Assembly (NCBI RefSeq): GCF_014645815.1
Contig: NZ_BMML01000026.1
Location: 79,927-143,926 of the forward strand
Length of the DNA stretch: 64,000 bases
Direction: 5' to 3'
Source: Streptomyces fuscichromogenes
GTDB taxonomy: Bacteria > Actinomycetota > Actinomycetes > Streptomycetales > Streptomycetaceae
Shown: positions 16,291 to 24,972 of the stretch, piece by piece
Layout: each line of letters opens with the position of its first letter
Numbering within the stretch: the first letter of the stretch is position 1
Position numbers and translations under genes: made by a program
Notes under the pieces: model-generated
What the model saw: the letters and a program-made list of their open reading frames with translations, nothing else
Database searches by the model: none
What the model was told of the DNA's origin: nothing

Positions 16291-17064
16291 GTGTCCACCA
16301 CACCTATCGCCGACCGGCGGACCACCTCCGTGGCCGCACGCGCCACGGACCTCTCGAAGATCTACGGCCAGGGCGAGACCCAGGTGGTCGCCCTGGACCG
16401 GGTCACCGTCGAGTTCCGGCAGGCCGAGTTCACCGCGATCATGGGGCCGTCCGGCTCCGGCAAGTCCACGCTGATGCACTGCGTGGCCGGCCTCGACACC
16501 TTCTCCTCCGGTTCCGTCCGGATCGGCGACACCGAGCTGGGCTCCCTCAAGGACAAGCAGCTGACCAAGTTGCGCCGGGACAAGATCGGCTTCATCTTCC
16601 AGGCGTTCAACCTGCTGCCGACGCTGACCGCCCTGGAGAACATCACGCTCCCGATGGACATCGCGGGGCGGAAGCCGGACAAGCAGTGGCTGGACAGCGT
16701 GATCCAGATGGTCGGCCTCCGGGACCGCCTCGGCCACCGCCCCTCGCAGCTCTCCGGCGGCCAGCAGCAGCGCGTCGCCGTGGCCCGCGCCCTCGCCTCC
16801 CGCCCGGAGATCATCTTCGGCGACGAGCCGACCGGCAACCTCGACTCCCGCTCCGGCGCCGAGGTGCTGGGCTTCCTGCGCAACTCGGTGCGCGAGCTGG
16901 GCCAGACCGTCGTCATGGTCACCCACGACCCGGTGGCCGCCTCGTACGCGGACCGCGTCGTCTTCCTCGCCGACGGCCGGATCGTCGACGAGATGTACCG
17001 GCCCACGGCCGAGACGGTCCTCGACTTCATGAAGCAGTTCGACGCGAAGGGCCGTACCAGCTGA
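16291..17064 (+). CDS. MacB/LolD-type ABC transporter ATP-binding protein (pair 1)
   Basis: A 257-aa ABC ATPase. Walker A is GPSGSGKST, the Q-loop is in FIFQAFNLLPTL, the signature is LSGGQQQR, Walker B is IIFGDEPTGNLDS and the H-loop is MVTHDP. These are the hallmarks of the MacB/LolD/FtsE group that works with FtsX-fold permeases. GTG at 16291 is preferred because AGGAG lies about ten bases upstream; the ATG at 16258 has none. Its stop overlaps the permease start. A closely similar ATPase is encoded at 51489, so the two pairs are paralogues. The substrate is unknown. Confidence 0.92.
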   Translation: MSTTPIADRRTTSVAARATDLSKIYGQGETQVVALDRVTVEFRQAEFTAIMGPSGSGKSTLMHCVAGLDTFSSGSVRIGDTELGSLKDKQLTKLRRDKIGFIFQAFNLLPTLTALENITLPMDIAGRKPDKQWLDSVIQMVGLRDRLGHRPSQLSGGQQQRVAVARALASRPEIIFGDEPTGNLDSRSGAEVLGFLRNSVRELGQTVVMVTHDPVAASYADRVVFLADGRIVDEMYRPTAETVLDFMKQFDAKGRTS

Positions 17065-19592
17065 TGTTCCGCACCGCCCTGCGCAACGTACTCGCGCACA
17101 AGGCCCGGCTGCTGATGACCGTGCTCGCCGTCATGCTCGGCGTCGCGTTCGTCTCCGGCACCCTGGTCTTCACCAACACCATCTCGGACGCCTACCAGAA
17201 CAGCTCCGCCAAGGGCTTCGAGGGCGTCGACGTCGCCGTCCAGGCCAGGTACCAGGACTCCAAGGGCGATCAGGTCGGCAAGGTGCCCGACCTCACCCAG
17301 GCCGTGCTCGACAAGGCCGCGAAGGTCCCCGGGGCCGCCTCCGCCACCGGCGTCGTCTCCGGCTTCACCGCCATCGCCGACAAGGACGGCAAGCTGATCG
17401 GCGGCGGCTGGCAGTCCGAGGGCGGCAACTACTGGGGCACCAAGGACGCCCGCTACCCGCTCGTCAGCGGCCACGCGCCCAGCGGGAGGAACGAGGTCCT
17501 GATCGACTCCAGGACCGCCGAGCGGGCCGGCTACCAGGTCGGCGACACCGTGCGCATCTCGGTGGACGGTCCGGTCCTCGAACCGACCATCGCCGGCATC
17601 TTCACCACCGACGACGGCAACGTCACGGCCGGCGGCAGCCTCGCCCTGTTCGACACGGCGACCGCGCAGCAGCTGTTCGGCAAGAAGGGCGCGTACGACG
17701 AGATCGACGTGACCGCGAAGGCGGGCACCGGCCAGGCCGCCCTCAAGTCCCAGCTGGACGCGGCCCTGCCGAAGAAGCTCGTGGAGACCACCACGGGCCA
17801 GAAGCTCGCCGACGACCAGGCGGAGCAGATCTCCAGCAGCATGAGCGGCCTGCGCCAGGGCCTGCTGGTGTTCGCCGGCATCGCGCTGTTCGTCGGCACG
17901 TTCATCATCGCCAACACCTTCACCATGCTGGTCGCCCAGCGCACCAAGGAGCTCGCGCTGCTGCGGGCGGTGGGCGCCTCCCGCCGCCAGGTCACCCGCT
18001 CGGTGCTGATCGAGGCGTTCGTGGTCGGCGCGGTGGCCGGGGTGACCGGTCTGGTCGCCGGTATCGGCATCGGCGCCGGACTGCGCTCGCTGCTGGGCTC
18101 GCTCGGCGCGACCGTCCCGGACGGCCCGCTGGTCATCACCCCCGGCACGGTCGCGGCCGCGCTCGCGGTCGGCGTCGTCATCACCATGCTGGCCGCCTGG
18201 CTGCCCGGCCGCCGGGCCGCGAGGATCCCGCCGGTCGCCGCGATGAGCGCCCTGCACTCCGCCCCGACCACCAGGTCGCTGGTGCTGCGCAACACGATCG
18301 GCGCCCTGTTCTCGGCGGCGGGCGCGACGGTGATCGTGGCGGCCACGACGATGAGCGGCTCGGACGGCCAGGCACCGATGGGCCTGGGCGCCGTCCTCCT
18401 CATCATCGGCGTCTTCGTGCTCACGCCGCTGCTGTCCCGTCCGCTGATCGCGGCCGCGGCCCCGCTGCTGCGCGGGTTCGGCGTCGCCGGCAAGCTCGCC
18501 CGCCAGAACTCGGTGCGCAACCCGCGCCGTACCGCGGCCACCGCGTCCGCGCTGATGATCGGTCTGACCCTGATCACCGGCATGACGGTGATGGCGGGCA
18601 GCCTGCAGAAGTCCATCGACAGGATGGCGAGCGCGGCGATCCGGGCGGACTACGTCGTCTCGATGGCCAACGGCAACGCGCTCTCCCCCGACGTCGCGAA
18701 GAAGGTCGCGGCGACCGACGGTGTCACCGCCTCCAGCCCGCTGAGCAACTCGCCCTCCCGTATCGACGGCAAGACCGAGTTCCTGACCGGCGTCAACGGC
18801 TCGGCGATCGGGAAGCTGACCGACCTCACGGTGGACAGCGGCACCTTCAGGGTCGCCGGCTCCGACGTCGTGGTGGACGACGACACCGCCAAGTCGCACG
18901 GCTGGAAGGCCGGTTCGGCCTTCACCGTGCACTACGAGGACGGCAAGGCGCAGCGGCTGACGGTCGCCGCGGTCTACGAGGGCAACCAGCTCATCCGCGG
19001 GATCATGCTCGACAGCGCCGCCCTCACCCCGCACCAGAGCGATCCCGCCGACATGCAGGTCATGGTCAAGACGGCGGACGGCGCGTCGAGCGCGACCAAG
19101 GACCGGCTGGAGAAGGCCCTCGGCTCCAACCCGGCGATCAAGGTCCAGGACAAGCAGGACCTGTCGAACTCCATCGCCCAGGCGTTCACGCTGATCCTGA
19201 ACATGGTCTACGGGCTGCTCGCGATGGCGGTGATCGTCGCGGTCCTCGGGGTCATCAACACCCTGGCCATGTCGGTGTTCGAACGCTCCCAGGAGATCGG
19301 CATGCTCCGCGCGATCGGCCTGGACCGCAAGGCGGTCAAGCGGATGGTCCGCCTGGAGTCCCTGGTCATCTCCCTGTTCGGCGGGGTGCTGGGCATCGGC
19401 CTGGGCGTGTTCTTCGGATGGGCGGCCGGTCAGCTGGTCGGCGCGAAGATGCCGACGTACGAGCTGGTGCTGCCGTGGGCCCGGATGGCGGTCTTCCTGC
19501 TGCTGGCCGGCACGGTCGGCGTCCTGGCGGCCCTGTGGCCGGCCCGGCGCGCGGCGAAGCTGAACGTGCTGGCGGCGATCAAGTCCGAGTAG
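17064..19592 (+). CDS. FtsX-like ABC permease (pair 1)
   Basis: An 842-aa membrane protein with one N-terminal helix (about residues 15-38), a large extracytoplasmic MacB periplasmic-core-like domain (about 40-260) and an FtsX block of three helices near 270-390. A second helix cluster, second extracytoplasmic domain (about 490-690) and second FtsX block at the C-terminus complete the double-FtsX layout typical of actinobacterial permeases. The ATG overlaps the ATPase stop in TGATG, indicating translational coupling. Mechanotransmission or lipid/peptide export is typical of the family; the cargo cannot be read from the sequence. Confidence 0.92.
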   Translation: MFRTALRNVLAHKARLLMTVLAVMLGVAFVSGTLVFTNTISDAYQNSSAKGFEGVDVAVQARYQDSKGDQVGKVPDLTQAVLDKAAKVPGAASATGVVSGFTAIADKDGKLIGGGWQSEGGNYWGTKDARYPLVSGHAPSGRNEVLIDSRTAERAGYQVGDTVRISVDGPVLEPTIAGIFTTDDGNVTAGGSLALFDTATAQQLFGKKGAYDEIDVTAKAGTGQAALKSQLDAALPKKLVETTTGQKLADDQAEQISSSMSGLRQGLLVFAGIALFVGTFIIANTFTMLVAQRTKELALLRAVGASRRQVTRSVLIEAFVVGAVAGVTGLVAGIGIGAGLRSLLGSLGATVPDGPLVITPGTVAAALAVGVVITMLAAWLPGRRAARIPPVAAMSALHSAPTTRSLVLRNTIGALFSAAGATVIVAATTMSGSDGQAPMGLGAVLLIIGVFVLTPLLSRPLIAAAAPLLRGFGVAGKLARQNSVRNPRRTAATASALMIGLTLITGMTVMAGSLQKSIDRMASAAIRADYVVSMANGNALSPDVAKKVAATDGVTASSPLSNSPSRIDGKTEFLTGVNGSAIGKLTDLTVDSGTFRVAGSDVVVDDDTAKSHGWKAGSAFTVHYEDGKAQRLTVAAVYEGNQLIRGIMLDSAALTPHQSDPADMQVMVKTADGASSATKDRLEKALGSNPAIKVQDKQDLSNSIAQAFTLILNMVYGLLAMAVIVAVLGVINTLAMSVFERSQEIGMLRAIGLDRKAVKRMVRLESLVISLFGGVLGIGLGVFFGWAAGQLVGAKMPTYELVLPWARMAVFLLLAGTVGVLAALWPARRAAKLNVLAAIKSE

Positions 19593-19655
19593 CGATCGGC
19601 AGTCGGCGATCGGCAGTCGGCAGTCGGCAGTCGGCAGTCGGCAGTCGGCAGTCGG
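19593..19655. repeat. Heptamer tandem repeat (CAGTCGG)n
   Basis: Nine consecutive 7-base units: seven CAGTCGG and two CGATCGG (first and third). The array starts directly after the permease stop codon and precedes a terminator. Unit length is not a multiple of three, so it is not a coding repeat. Copy number is likely to vary between strains. Confidence 0.9.
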
Positions 19656-19669
19656 CGGCAGGTACGGCG

Positions 19670-19700
19670 AAGGGGCCCCACGCCCGCTGTGGGGCCCCTT
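19670..19700. terminator. Bidirectional terminator between ABC permease and cfa
   Basis: A perfect 12-bp stem AAGGGGCCCCAC (19670-19681) pairs with 19689-19700 across a seven-base loop, followed by T residues. It lies between the convergent ends at 19592 and 19711. Confidence 0.85.
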
Positions 19701-19710
19701 TCGGGTGCGG

Positions 19711-21006
19711 TCAGTTCCAGGTGCGGGTGCGCAGCGGCAGCCCGGAGGCGCCCGTCTCCGGGGTCCGGACGGCCAGCACCTGGTTGACGCCGATCCGGTT
19801 GTGCTCGAAGCCGAGCGCGGAGGCGGCCATGTACAGCCGCCAGACGCGGGCCCGGCCGGGGGTGGTCAGCCGCACGGCCCGCGGCCATCCGGCCTCCAGG
19901 TTGGCCACCCACTGCCGCAGGGTGCGGGCGTAGTGCTCGCGGATCGACTCCACGTCCCGCACCTCGAACCCGGCCCGCTCCAGCTGCGTGACGGTGGTGC
20001 CGACCGGGGCGAGCTCGCCGTCCGGGAAGACGTAGGCGTCGATGAACTCGTCCAGGTCGTACGCCGACTCGTCGCGCTGCGGCCGCCGCGCGATCTGGTG
20101 GTTGAGGAGCCGCCCGCCGGGCCTCAGGAGCCCGTACAGCTCCCGCGCGTACTCCAGGTACCGGTCGGCGCCCACGTGCTCCGCCATGCCGATCGACGAG
20201 ATCGCGTCGTACGGCCCGTCCCTGACGTCCCGGTAGTCCTGGACCCTGATCTCCACCCGGTCCGTCAGACCCTCGTCCGCGACCCGTTTACGGGCGTACG
20301 CGGCCTGCTCCTGGGAGAGGGTGACCCCGACGACGCTCACGCCGTGCTCCCGGGCCGCGTGGATCGCCAGGGAACCCCAGCCGCAGCCGACGTCGAGAAG
20401 CCGCTGTCCGGGGGTCAGGCCGAGCTTCGCGCAGACGAGTTCGAGCTTGTCGCGCTGGGCGCCCTCCAGGGTGGCCGCATCGTCGATGGTCCCCCAGTAT
20501 GCGCACGAGTAGACCATCGACGGCCCGAGGACGAGCTCGTAGAAGTCGTTGCCCACGTCGTAGTGGTGGCTGATGGCCTGCCGGTCGGTGCGGCGGGTGT
20601 GCAGGTGCCGCCGTCTGCGGGTCTCCTCTCGGGGCGGGGCGGGCGGCAGGGGCGGCCCGGCGAGCTTCAGCAGCTCGCCCACGGCGGCCCGTACGGCGGG
20701 GTCGCGCAGGGCCTGGAGGACCGTACGGCCGCCCTCCCCGCGCTCCCAGATCAGGCCGGACAGCCCCGCGAGGGCGCTGTAGAGGTCGCCCTCGATGTCC
20801 AGGTCGCCGGCGACCCAGGCGCGGGCCATGCCCAGTTCCCCCGGCTTGAACAGCATGTGGCGAAGGGCCCGGCGGTTGCGCACGACGAGCGTCGGCGCGT
20901 CCGGCGGCCCGTCCTGTGATCCGTCCCAGGCCCGCAGGCGGACCGGGAGCGGGGCTCCCAGTACCTGCTCGGCAACTCTCCTCAGCCGCGACGCGGCGTC
21001 GGCCAT
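19711..21006 (-). CDS. cfa: Cyclopropane-fatty-acyl-phospholipid synthase family methyltransferase
   Basis: A 431-aa CFA/mycolic acid cyclopropane synthase-family enzyme that transfers a methylene from SAM to unsaturated acyl chains of membrane phospholipids. The SAM-binding motif LLDVGCGWGSLAIHAA is near 205-220. The diagnostic SIGMAEHVG is near 285, and the substrate-side SHHYDVGNDFY near 145. An N-terminal domain of about 120 residues matches the family's lipid-binding region. ATG at 21006 has GGAGGTG upstream. The gene is monocistronic. Methylation rather than cyclopropanation (a 10-methyl fatty acid enzyme) is an alternative. Confidence 0.9.
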   Translation of the reverse strand: MADAASRLRRVAEQVLGAPLPVRLRAWDGSQDGPPDAPTLVVRNRRALRHMLFKPGELGMARAWVAGDLDIEGDLYSALAGLSGLIWERGEGGRTVLQALRDPAVRAAVGELLKLAGPPLPPAPPREETRRRRHLHTRRTDRQAISHHYDVGNDFYELVLGPSMVYSCAYWGTIDDAATLEGAQRDKLELVCAKLGLTPGQRLLDVGCGWGSLAIHAAREHGVSVVGVTLSQEQAAYARKRVADEGLTDRVEIRVQDYRDVRDGPYDAISSIGMAEHVGADRYLEYARELYGLLRPGGRLLNHQIARRPQRDESAYDLDEFIDAYVFPDGELAPVGTTVTQLERAGFEVRDVESIREHYARTLRQWVANLEAGWPRAVRLTTPGRARVWRLYMAASALGFEHNRIGVNQVLAVRTPETGASGLPLRTRTWN

Positions 21007-21156
21007 GGCGCACACCTCCAAGACGTAGATCCCGGATGCCGGTTACCACGTAAACACCGTGAAGGCAGCAGCGCAGTCCCGCAAAGGAGTTACGACTGGG
21101 CAAAAAAGATGTACCGACCACACACCCTTCCGCGCCCCCCCCCGGCCCGGCCCGCC

Positions 21157-21178
21157 CCGGACCCGGGCCCGGGTCCGG
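21157..21178. repeat. Perfect 22-bp palindrome
   Basis: CCGGACCCGGG is followed immediately by its reverse complement, in a GC-only tract with a nine-C run just before it (about 21135-21143). It lies between the cfa start and the ndh terminator. It may be a cruciform, a protein site or part of a terminator; no function is established. Confidence 0.5.
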
Positions 21179-21185
21179 AAACGAC

Positions 21186-21223
21186 GAGGGACCTCCCGCA
21201 CCACGGATGGCGGGAGGTCCCTC
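21186..21223 (-). terminator. Terminator after ndh
   Basis: A perfect 14-bp stem GAGGGACCTCCCGC (21186-21199) pairs with 21210-21223 across a ten-base loop. It lies 27 bases beyond the ndh stop. Confidence 0.85.
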
Positions 21224-21250
21224 GGTCGGTTCGGTGGCCGGTGGCCGGGT

Positions 21251-22633
21251 TCAGGAAGCCTTGGCCTCGGTCTTGTCGGCCTTCGCCGCGGCGACCGGCG
21301 CCGGCTTGGCGGCCTCGTAGAACTCCTCGCGGGGATTCTCCATGGCACCCAGGGACACGACCTCGCGCTTGAGGAACATGCCGAGCGTCCAGTCGGCGAA
21401 GATACGGATCTTGCGGTTCCAGGTCGGCATGGCCAGACCGTGGTAGCCGCGGTGCATGTACCAGGCCAGACGGCCCTTGACCTTGATCTTCGTCTTGCCC
21501 AGGACGATCATCGCGACGCCCTTGTGCAGACCCAGACCGGCGACCGCGCCCTTGTTGGCGTGGCTGTACTCCTTCTGCGGGAAGCCCCGCATGCCGGAGA
21601 CCACGTTGTCGCCGAGGACCTTGGCCTGCCGGAGCGCGTGCTGCGCGTTCGGCGGGCACCAGGCGTTCTCGACGCCGGCCTTGCGGGCGGCGACGTCCGG
21701 CACCTGGGCGTTGTCGCCCGCGGCCCAGATGTAGTCGGTGCCCTGGACCTGGAGGGTCGGGGCGGTGTCCACGTGGCCGCGCGGGCCGAGCGGGAGACCG
21801 AAGCGGGCCAGCGCCGGGTTCGGCTTGACGCCGGCGGTCCACACGATCGTGTCGGAGTCGACCTCCAGGCCGTTCTTCAGCACGACGTGACCGCCCACGC
21901 AGGAGTCCATCGAGGTGGAGAGGTAGATCTCCACACCGCGGCTCTCCAGGTGCTCCTTGCCGTACACGCCGAGCTTGGGGCCGACCTCGGGAAGGATCTT
22001 GTCGGCGGCGTCGACGAGGATGAAGCGCATGTCCTCACGGGACACGTTCTTGTAGTACTTGGCCGCGTCGCGGGCCATGTCCTCGACCTCGCCGATGGTC
22101 TCCGCACCCGCGAAGCCACCGCCGACGAAGACGAAGGTGAGCGCCTTGCGGCGGATCTCCTCGTCGGTCGTGGAGTCGGCCTTGTCGAGCTGCTCCAGGA
22201 CGTGGTTGCGCAGCCCGATGGACTCCTCGATGCCCTTCATGCCGATGCCCTGCTCGGCGAGGCCGGGGATCGGGAAGGTGCGGGAGACCGCGCCGAGCGC
22301 GATCACCAGGTAGTCGAAGGGCAGCTCGTACGACTCGCCGACGAGCGGCGCGATCGTGGCGACCTTGCGGTCCTGGTCGATGGTGGTGACCCGGCCGGTG
22401 AGGACCTCCGCCTTCGGCAGCACGCGTCGCAGCGGGACGACGACATGCCGAGGGGAGATGCTGCCGGCGGCGGCTTCGGGGAGGAAGGGCTGGTAGGTCA
22501 TGTACGACCGGGGGTCGACGACCGTGACGGTCGCCTCGCCGTAGCGCATCTTCTTGAGGATGCGCCGAGCTGCGTACAGGCCTACGTACCCACCGCCTAC
22601 TACGAGGATCCTGGGACGCTCCGTGGTGCTCAT
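21251..22633 (-). CDS. ndh: Type II NADH dehydrogenase (NDH-2)
   Basis: A 460-aa non-proton-pumping NADH:menaquinone oxidoreductase of the respiratory chain, peripheral on the inner face of the membrane. The FAD-binding GGGYVGLYAA is at about residues 13-22, the NAD-binding FVGGGFAGAE near 170, and the ATG-like block TDYIWAAGDNAQVPD near 315. Residues about 385-425 are the amphipathic membrane-binding part. The ATG at 22633 begins MSTTERPRILVVGGG; the longer in-frame ORF is rejected because it lacks a site. A Rex-like operator lies 319 bases upstream, consistent with NADH/NAD control. Confidence 0.93.
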   Translation of the reverse strand: MSTTERPRILVVGGGYVGLYAARRILKKMRYGEATVTVVDPRSYMTYQPFLPEAAAGSISPRHVVVPLRRVLPKAEVLTGRVTTIDQDRKVATIAPLVGESYELPFDYLVIALGAVSRTFPIPGLAEQGIGMKGIEESIGLRNHVLEQLDKADSTTDEEIRRKALTFVFVGGGFAGAETIGEVEDMARDAAKYYKNVSREDMRFILVDAADKILPEVGPKLGVYGKEHLESRGVEIYLSTSMDSCVGGHVVLKNGLEVDSDTIVWTAGVKPNPALARFGLPLGPRGHVDTAPTLQVQGTDYIWAAGDNAQVPDVAARKAGVENAWCPPNAQHALRQAKVLGDNVVSGMRGFPQKEYSHANKGAVAGLGLHKGVAMIVLGKTKIKVKGRLAWYMHRGYHGLAMPTWNRKIRIFADWTLGMFLKREVVSLGAMENPREEFYEAAKPAPVAAAKADKTEAKAS

Positions 22634-23111
22634 GGCATCGAGTATCCACCCGCCCCAGGGGGGCCGCTCGTGCGCCCCTTCACAAGCTTCCACAGGGCCC
22701 GTGCTACACTCCGCCGCTCACGTGACGCAGGTCATGGTCACCGACGGGAACCCGCTTCCGATACGACCCGTTGTCAATGCCGCGTGAGCTGCTGCTCCAG
22801 GCTTCCGGGGGTACCGCCAGGACCCCCGTGTCACCCTCGTGCGCACCTCCCGGAACACCCTCCCGACGCTCTCCTGAGCATGCGCTCGGGCCCGTTGAGC
22901 CCCCGAACGGCCCAAGATCCCGCGCCGGACCCCTCACCTGCGTCGAATTCCTTGTGAAGAACTTCACGAAGTTTCCCGGCGGGGTGTCGTGGCACGGCGT
23001 GTCACTGCCCGAAAACCCGCTCATCCGTGGACCTGAGCTGCTCAGCAGAGGGCGTCGAACAGGCTCGGGCGGGGGCCCTGAACAGGCTCGGGCGAGGAGT
23101 CCTGAACGGGC
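22634..23111. other. Long ndh upstream region, no gene
   Basis: The 478-base gap lies upstream of ndh and downstream of ppx. It holds the Rex-like operator (22952-22969) and a CACGTGAC-type dyad near 22717-22745, as well as a direct CAGGCTCGGGCG(G/A)G repeat near 23062-23095. No ORF has a credible ribosome site. Most of it is probably ndh leader and promoter. Confidence 0.4.
22952..22969 (-). promoter_or_regulatory. Rex-type operator (ROP) upstream of ndh
   Basis: TTGTGAA-GAAC-TTCACGA matches the Rex operator pattern TTGTGAA-N4-TTCACAA with one changed base. Rex senses NADH/NAD and represses respiratory genes in Streptomyces. The site lies upstream of the NADH dehydrogenase gene, which is a sensible target; distance to the start codon (319 bases) implies a long leader. 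Confidence 0.65.
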
Positions 23112-24053
23112 TCAGGCGATGGACCAGGCGATGCCGTCGAGGATGTCGTGCTCGCTCACCACGACCTCGGTCGCGCCCACCCGCTCCATGATCGACCGGA
23201 GCACGAGGGCACCGGCCCCGATGACGTCCACGCGCCCGGGGTGCATGGAGGGCACCGCCGCCCGCTCGGCGTGCGTCGAGCGCAGCAGCCACTCGGTGAT
23301 CTCCCGGACCCGGGCGTAGGGGATGCGGGAGTGGTGGATGGCGGCGGAGTCGTACTCCGGCAGGTCCTGGTGGATGGCGGAGAGGGTGGTGACGGACCCG
23401 GCGAGACCGACCAGGGTGTGCGCCTCGCGCAGCGGCACGGTCTCCTCGGCGAGGTCGAGGGCGCGTTCGATGTCGGCCCGCATGGAGGCGGTCTCGGCCT
23501 CGGTGGGCGGGTCGCTGACGTGTCCCTCGTGCACCAGGTGCCGCTCGGTCATCCGCACGCAGCCGACATCCACGGACCGGGCGGCCCGCACGTGCTCGTC
23601 CCCGACGACGAACTCGGTCGAACCGCCGCCGATGTCCACGACGAGAAACGGCTTGGCGAGGTCGTCACGGCCGCTCAGCTCCCTGGTGGCACCGGTGAAG
23701 GAGAACTCCGCCTCCTGGTCACCGCTGATGACCTCGGGCTCGACGCCGAGGATGTCTAGCACCCCGCGCACGAACTCGTCCCGGTTCTCGGCGTCACGGG
23801 ACGCGGAGGTGGCAACGAACCGCAGCCGCTCCGCCCCGTACTCCTTGATGACCGCCGCGTACTCCCGGCAGGCCGCGAAGGTCCGCTGCAGCGCCTCCGG
23901 CGCCAGCCGCCCGGTGCGGTCCACCCCCTGCCCGAGCCGCACGATCACCATCCGCCGGTCCAGATCGACGAGTTCCCCGGTCTCCGGGTCCGCGTCGGCG
24001 ACGAGCAGCCGGATGGAGTTGGTACCGCAATCGATGGCGGCGACGCGGGTCAT
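23112..24053 (-). CDS. ppx: Ppx/GppA family exopolyphosphatase
   Basis: A 313-aa member of the ASKHA-fold Ppx/GppA family, which hydrolyses polyphosphate or pppGpp. The phosphate-1 motif AAIDCGTNSIRLLV lies at the N-terminus. ATSASRDAENRDEF lies near 90-103, the phosphate-2 motif LVVDIGGGSTEFV near 140-152, and a glycine-rich GLAGSVTTLSA near 225. It is a short actinobacterial form without the C-terminal HD domain. ATG at 24053 starts MTRVAAIDCG with AAGGAA upstream. It lies downstream of the DUF501-divIC-eno group in the same direction but is separated by a repeat-rich gap. Confidence 0.92.
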   Translation of the reverse strand: MTRVAAIDCGTNSIRLLVADADPETGELVDLDRRMVIVRLGQGVDRTGRLAPEALQRTFAACREYAAVIKEYGAERLRFVATSASRDAENRDEFVRGVLDILGVEPEVISGDQEAEFSFTGATRELSGRDDLAKPFLVVDIGGGSTEFVVGDEHVRAARSVDVGCVRMTERHLVHEGHVSDPPTEAETASMRADIERALDLAEETVPLREAHTLVGLAGSVTTLSAIHQDLPEYDSAAIHHSRIPYARVREITEWLLRSTHAERAAVPSMHPGRVDVIGAGALVLRSIMERVGATEVVVSEHDILDGIAWSIA

Positions 24054-24424
24054 GGCGGTGGGTTCCTTGTCTGTTGGTGACTTCTCGGCCGGCCGAGCCG
24101 GGACGACGGCGGCAACCGGGCAATCTACCGACCCGACGGCTCCGACCAACTCGACCGGACCGGAACAGCACCTTCACCTGCCCGCCCGACCGAGCCAGGC
24201 CGACGCCCAAGCGACCGACCGAGACGGATCGATGTCCGCCCGACCGCCCGAGCCAGGCCGACGCCCGACCGACCGAGCCGGATCGACACCCGCCCGACCG
24301 ACCGAGCCGGATCGATGTCCGCTCACCTGGTCGAGTCGGGTCGGTACCCATTCAACCGACCGAGTCGGGTGGTGGGTGGGCGAGGGTTTCGGGGGGCCAG
24401 GGGGCGGAGCCCCCTGGGGGTGCG
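24054..24424. other. Repeat-rich gap with degenerate tandem motifs
   Basis: From about 24183 to 24325 the gap contains imperfect tandem copies built from CGAGCCAGGCCGACGCCC, GACCGAGCCGGATCGA and CGCCCGACCGACC. The dispersed repeat at 24360-24417 follows, next to the DUF501 stop. No gene is supported. Confidence 0.5.
24360..24417 (+). repeat. Dispersed hairpin repeat, copy A
   Basis: CGAGTCGGGTGGTGGGTGGGC, then GTTTCGGGGG, then a hairpin with a 9-bp stem (CCAGGGGGC-GGA-GCCCCCTGG, 24397-24417). The same block occurs inverted at 48698-48759. It lies just after the 3' end of the DUF501 gene and may terminate transcription. Confidence 0.7.
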
Positions 24425-24943
24425 TCACTCGCCGGTGACCACACACGCCCCCTTGGCCCACCACTGCGGCAGCATGGCGATCGCCTCGTCGCCGAGGGGG
24501 TTCACACCCGGCCCCGCCGCCAGCGAGTGGGCCACCAGCACATGCAGGCACTTCACCCGGTCCGGCATCCCGCCCGCGCTCGGAAAGCCCGTCAGCTCCT
24601 CGATCTCGTCCCGGCGCCGGATGTAGTCCTCGTGCGCGGCCCGGTACGCCGCCGCCAGTTCCGGATCGCTCTCCAGCCTGGCGGTCATCTCCTTCATCAC
24701 GCCGTTGGCCTCAAGGGTGCCGATGGCGGACGCGGCCTTGGGGCACGTCAGGTAGTACAGCGTCGGGAACGGGGTCCCGTCCGGCAGCCGCGGCGCGGTC
24801 TCCACGACGTCCGGCTGCCCGCACGGGCACCGGTGCGCGATCGCCCGCAGTCCGCGCGGCGGCCGCCCGAGCTGCTGCTTGAAGGCCTCGACGTCCGCGT
24901 CGGTGGGCTCGGTACGCGGGGTGGAAGGAGGAGCCGTTTCCAT
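24425..24943 (-). CDS. DUF501 family protein
   Basis: A 172-aa protein matching the DUF501 family of actinobacteria. Conserved parts are FKQQLGRPPRGLRAIAHRCPCG near residues 20-41, PFPTLYYLTCP near 60-70, and the C-terminal DRVKCLHVLVAHSLAAG, which carries a conserved Cys/His. The ATG at 24943 gives METAPPSTPRTEP; no strong ribosome site is seen, but the start is only 29 bases after the divIC stop, suggesting coupling in a divIC-DUF501 operon. This neighbourhood (eno, divIC, DUF501, ppx) is conserved in actinobacteria. The function is unknown. Confidence 0.88.
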   Translation of the reverse strand: METAPPSTPRTEPTDADVEAFKQQLGRPPRGLRAIAHRCPCGQPDVVETAPRLPDGTPFPTLYYLTCPKAASAIGTLEANGVMKEMTARLESDPELAAAYRAAHEDYIRRRDEIEELTGFPSAGGMPDRVKCLHVLVAHSLAAGPGVNPLGDEAIAMLPQWWAKGACVVTGE

Positions 24944-24972
24944 GACTGTGTTCTGTGTGGCTTTCTGTCGGT

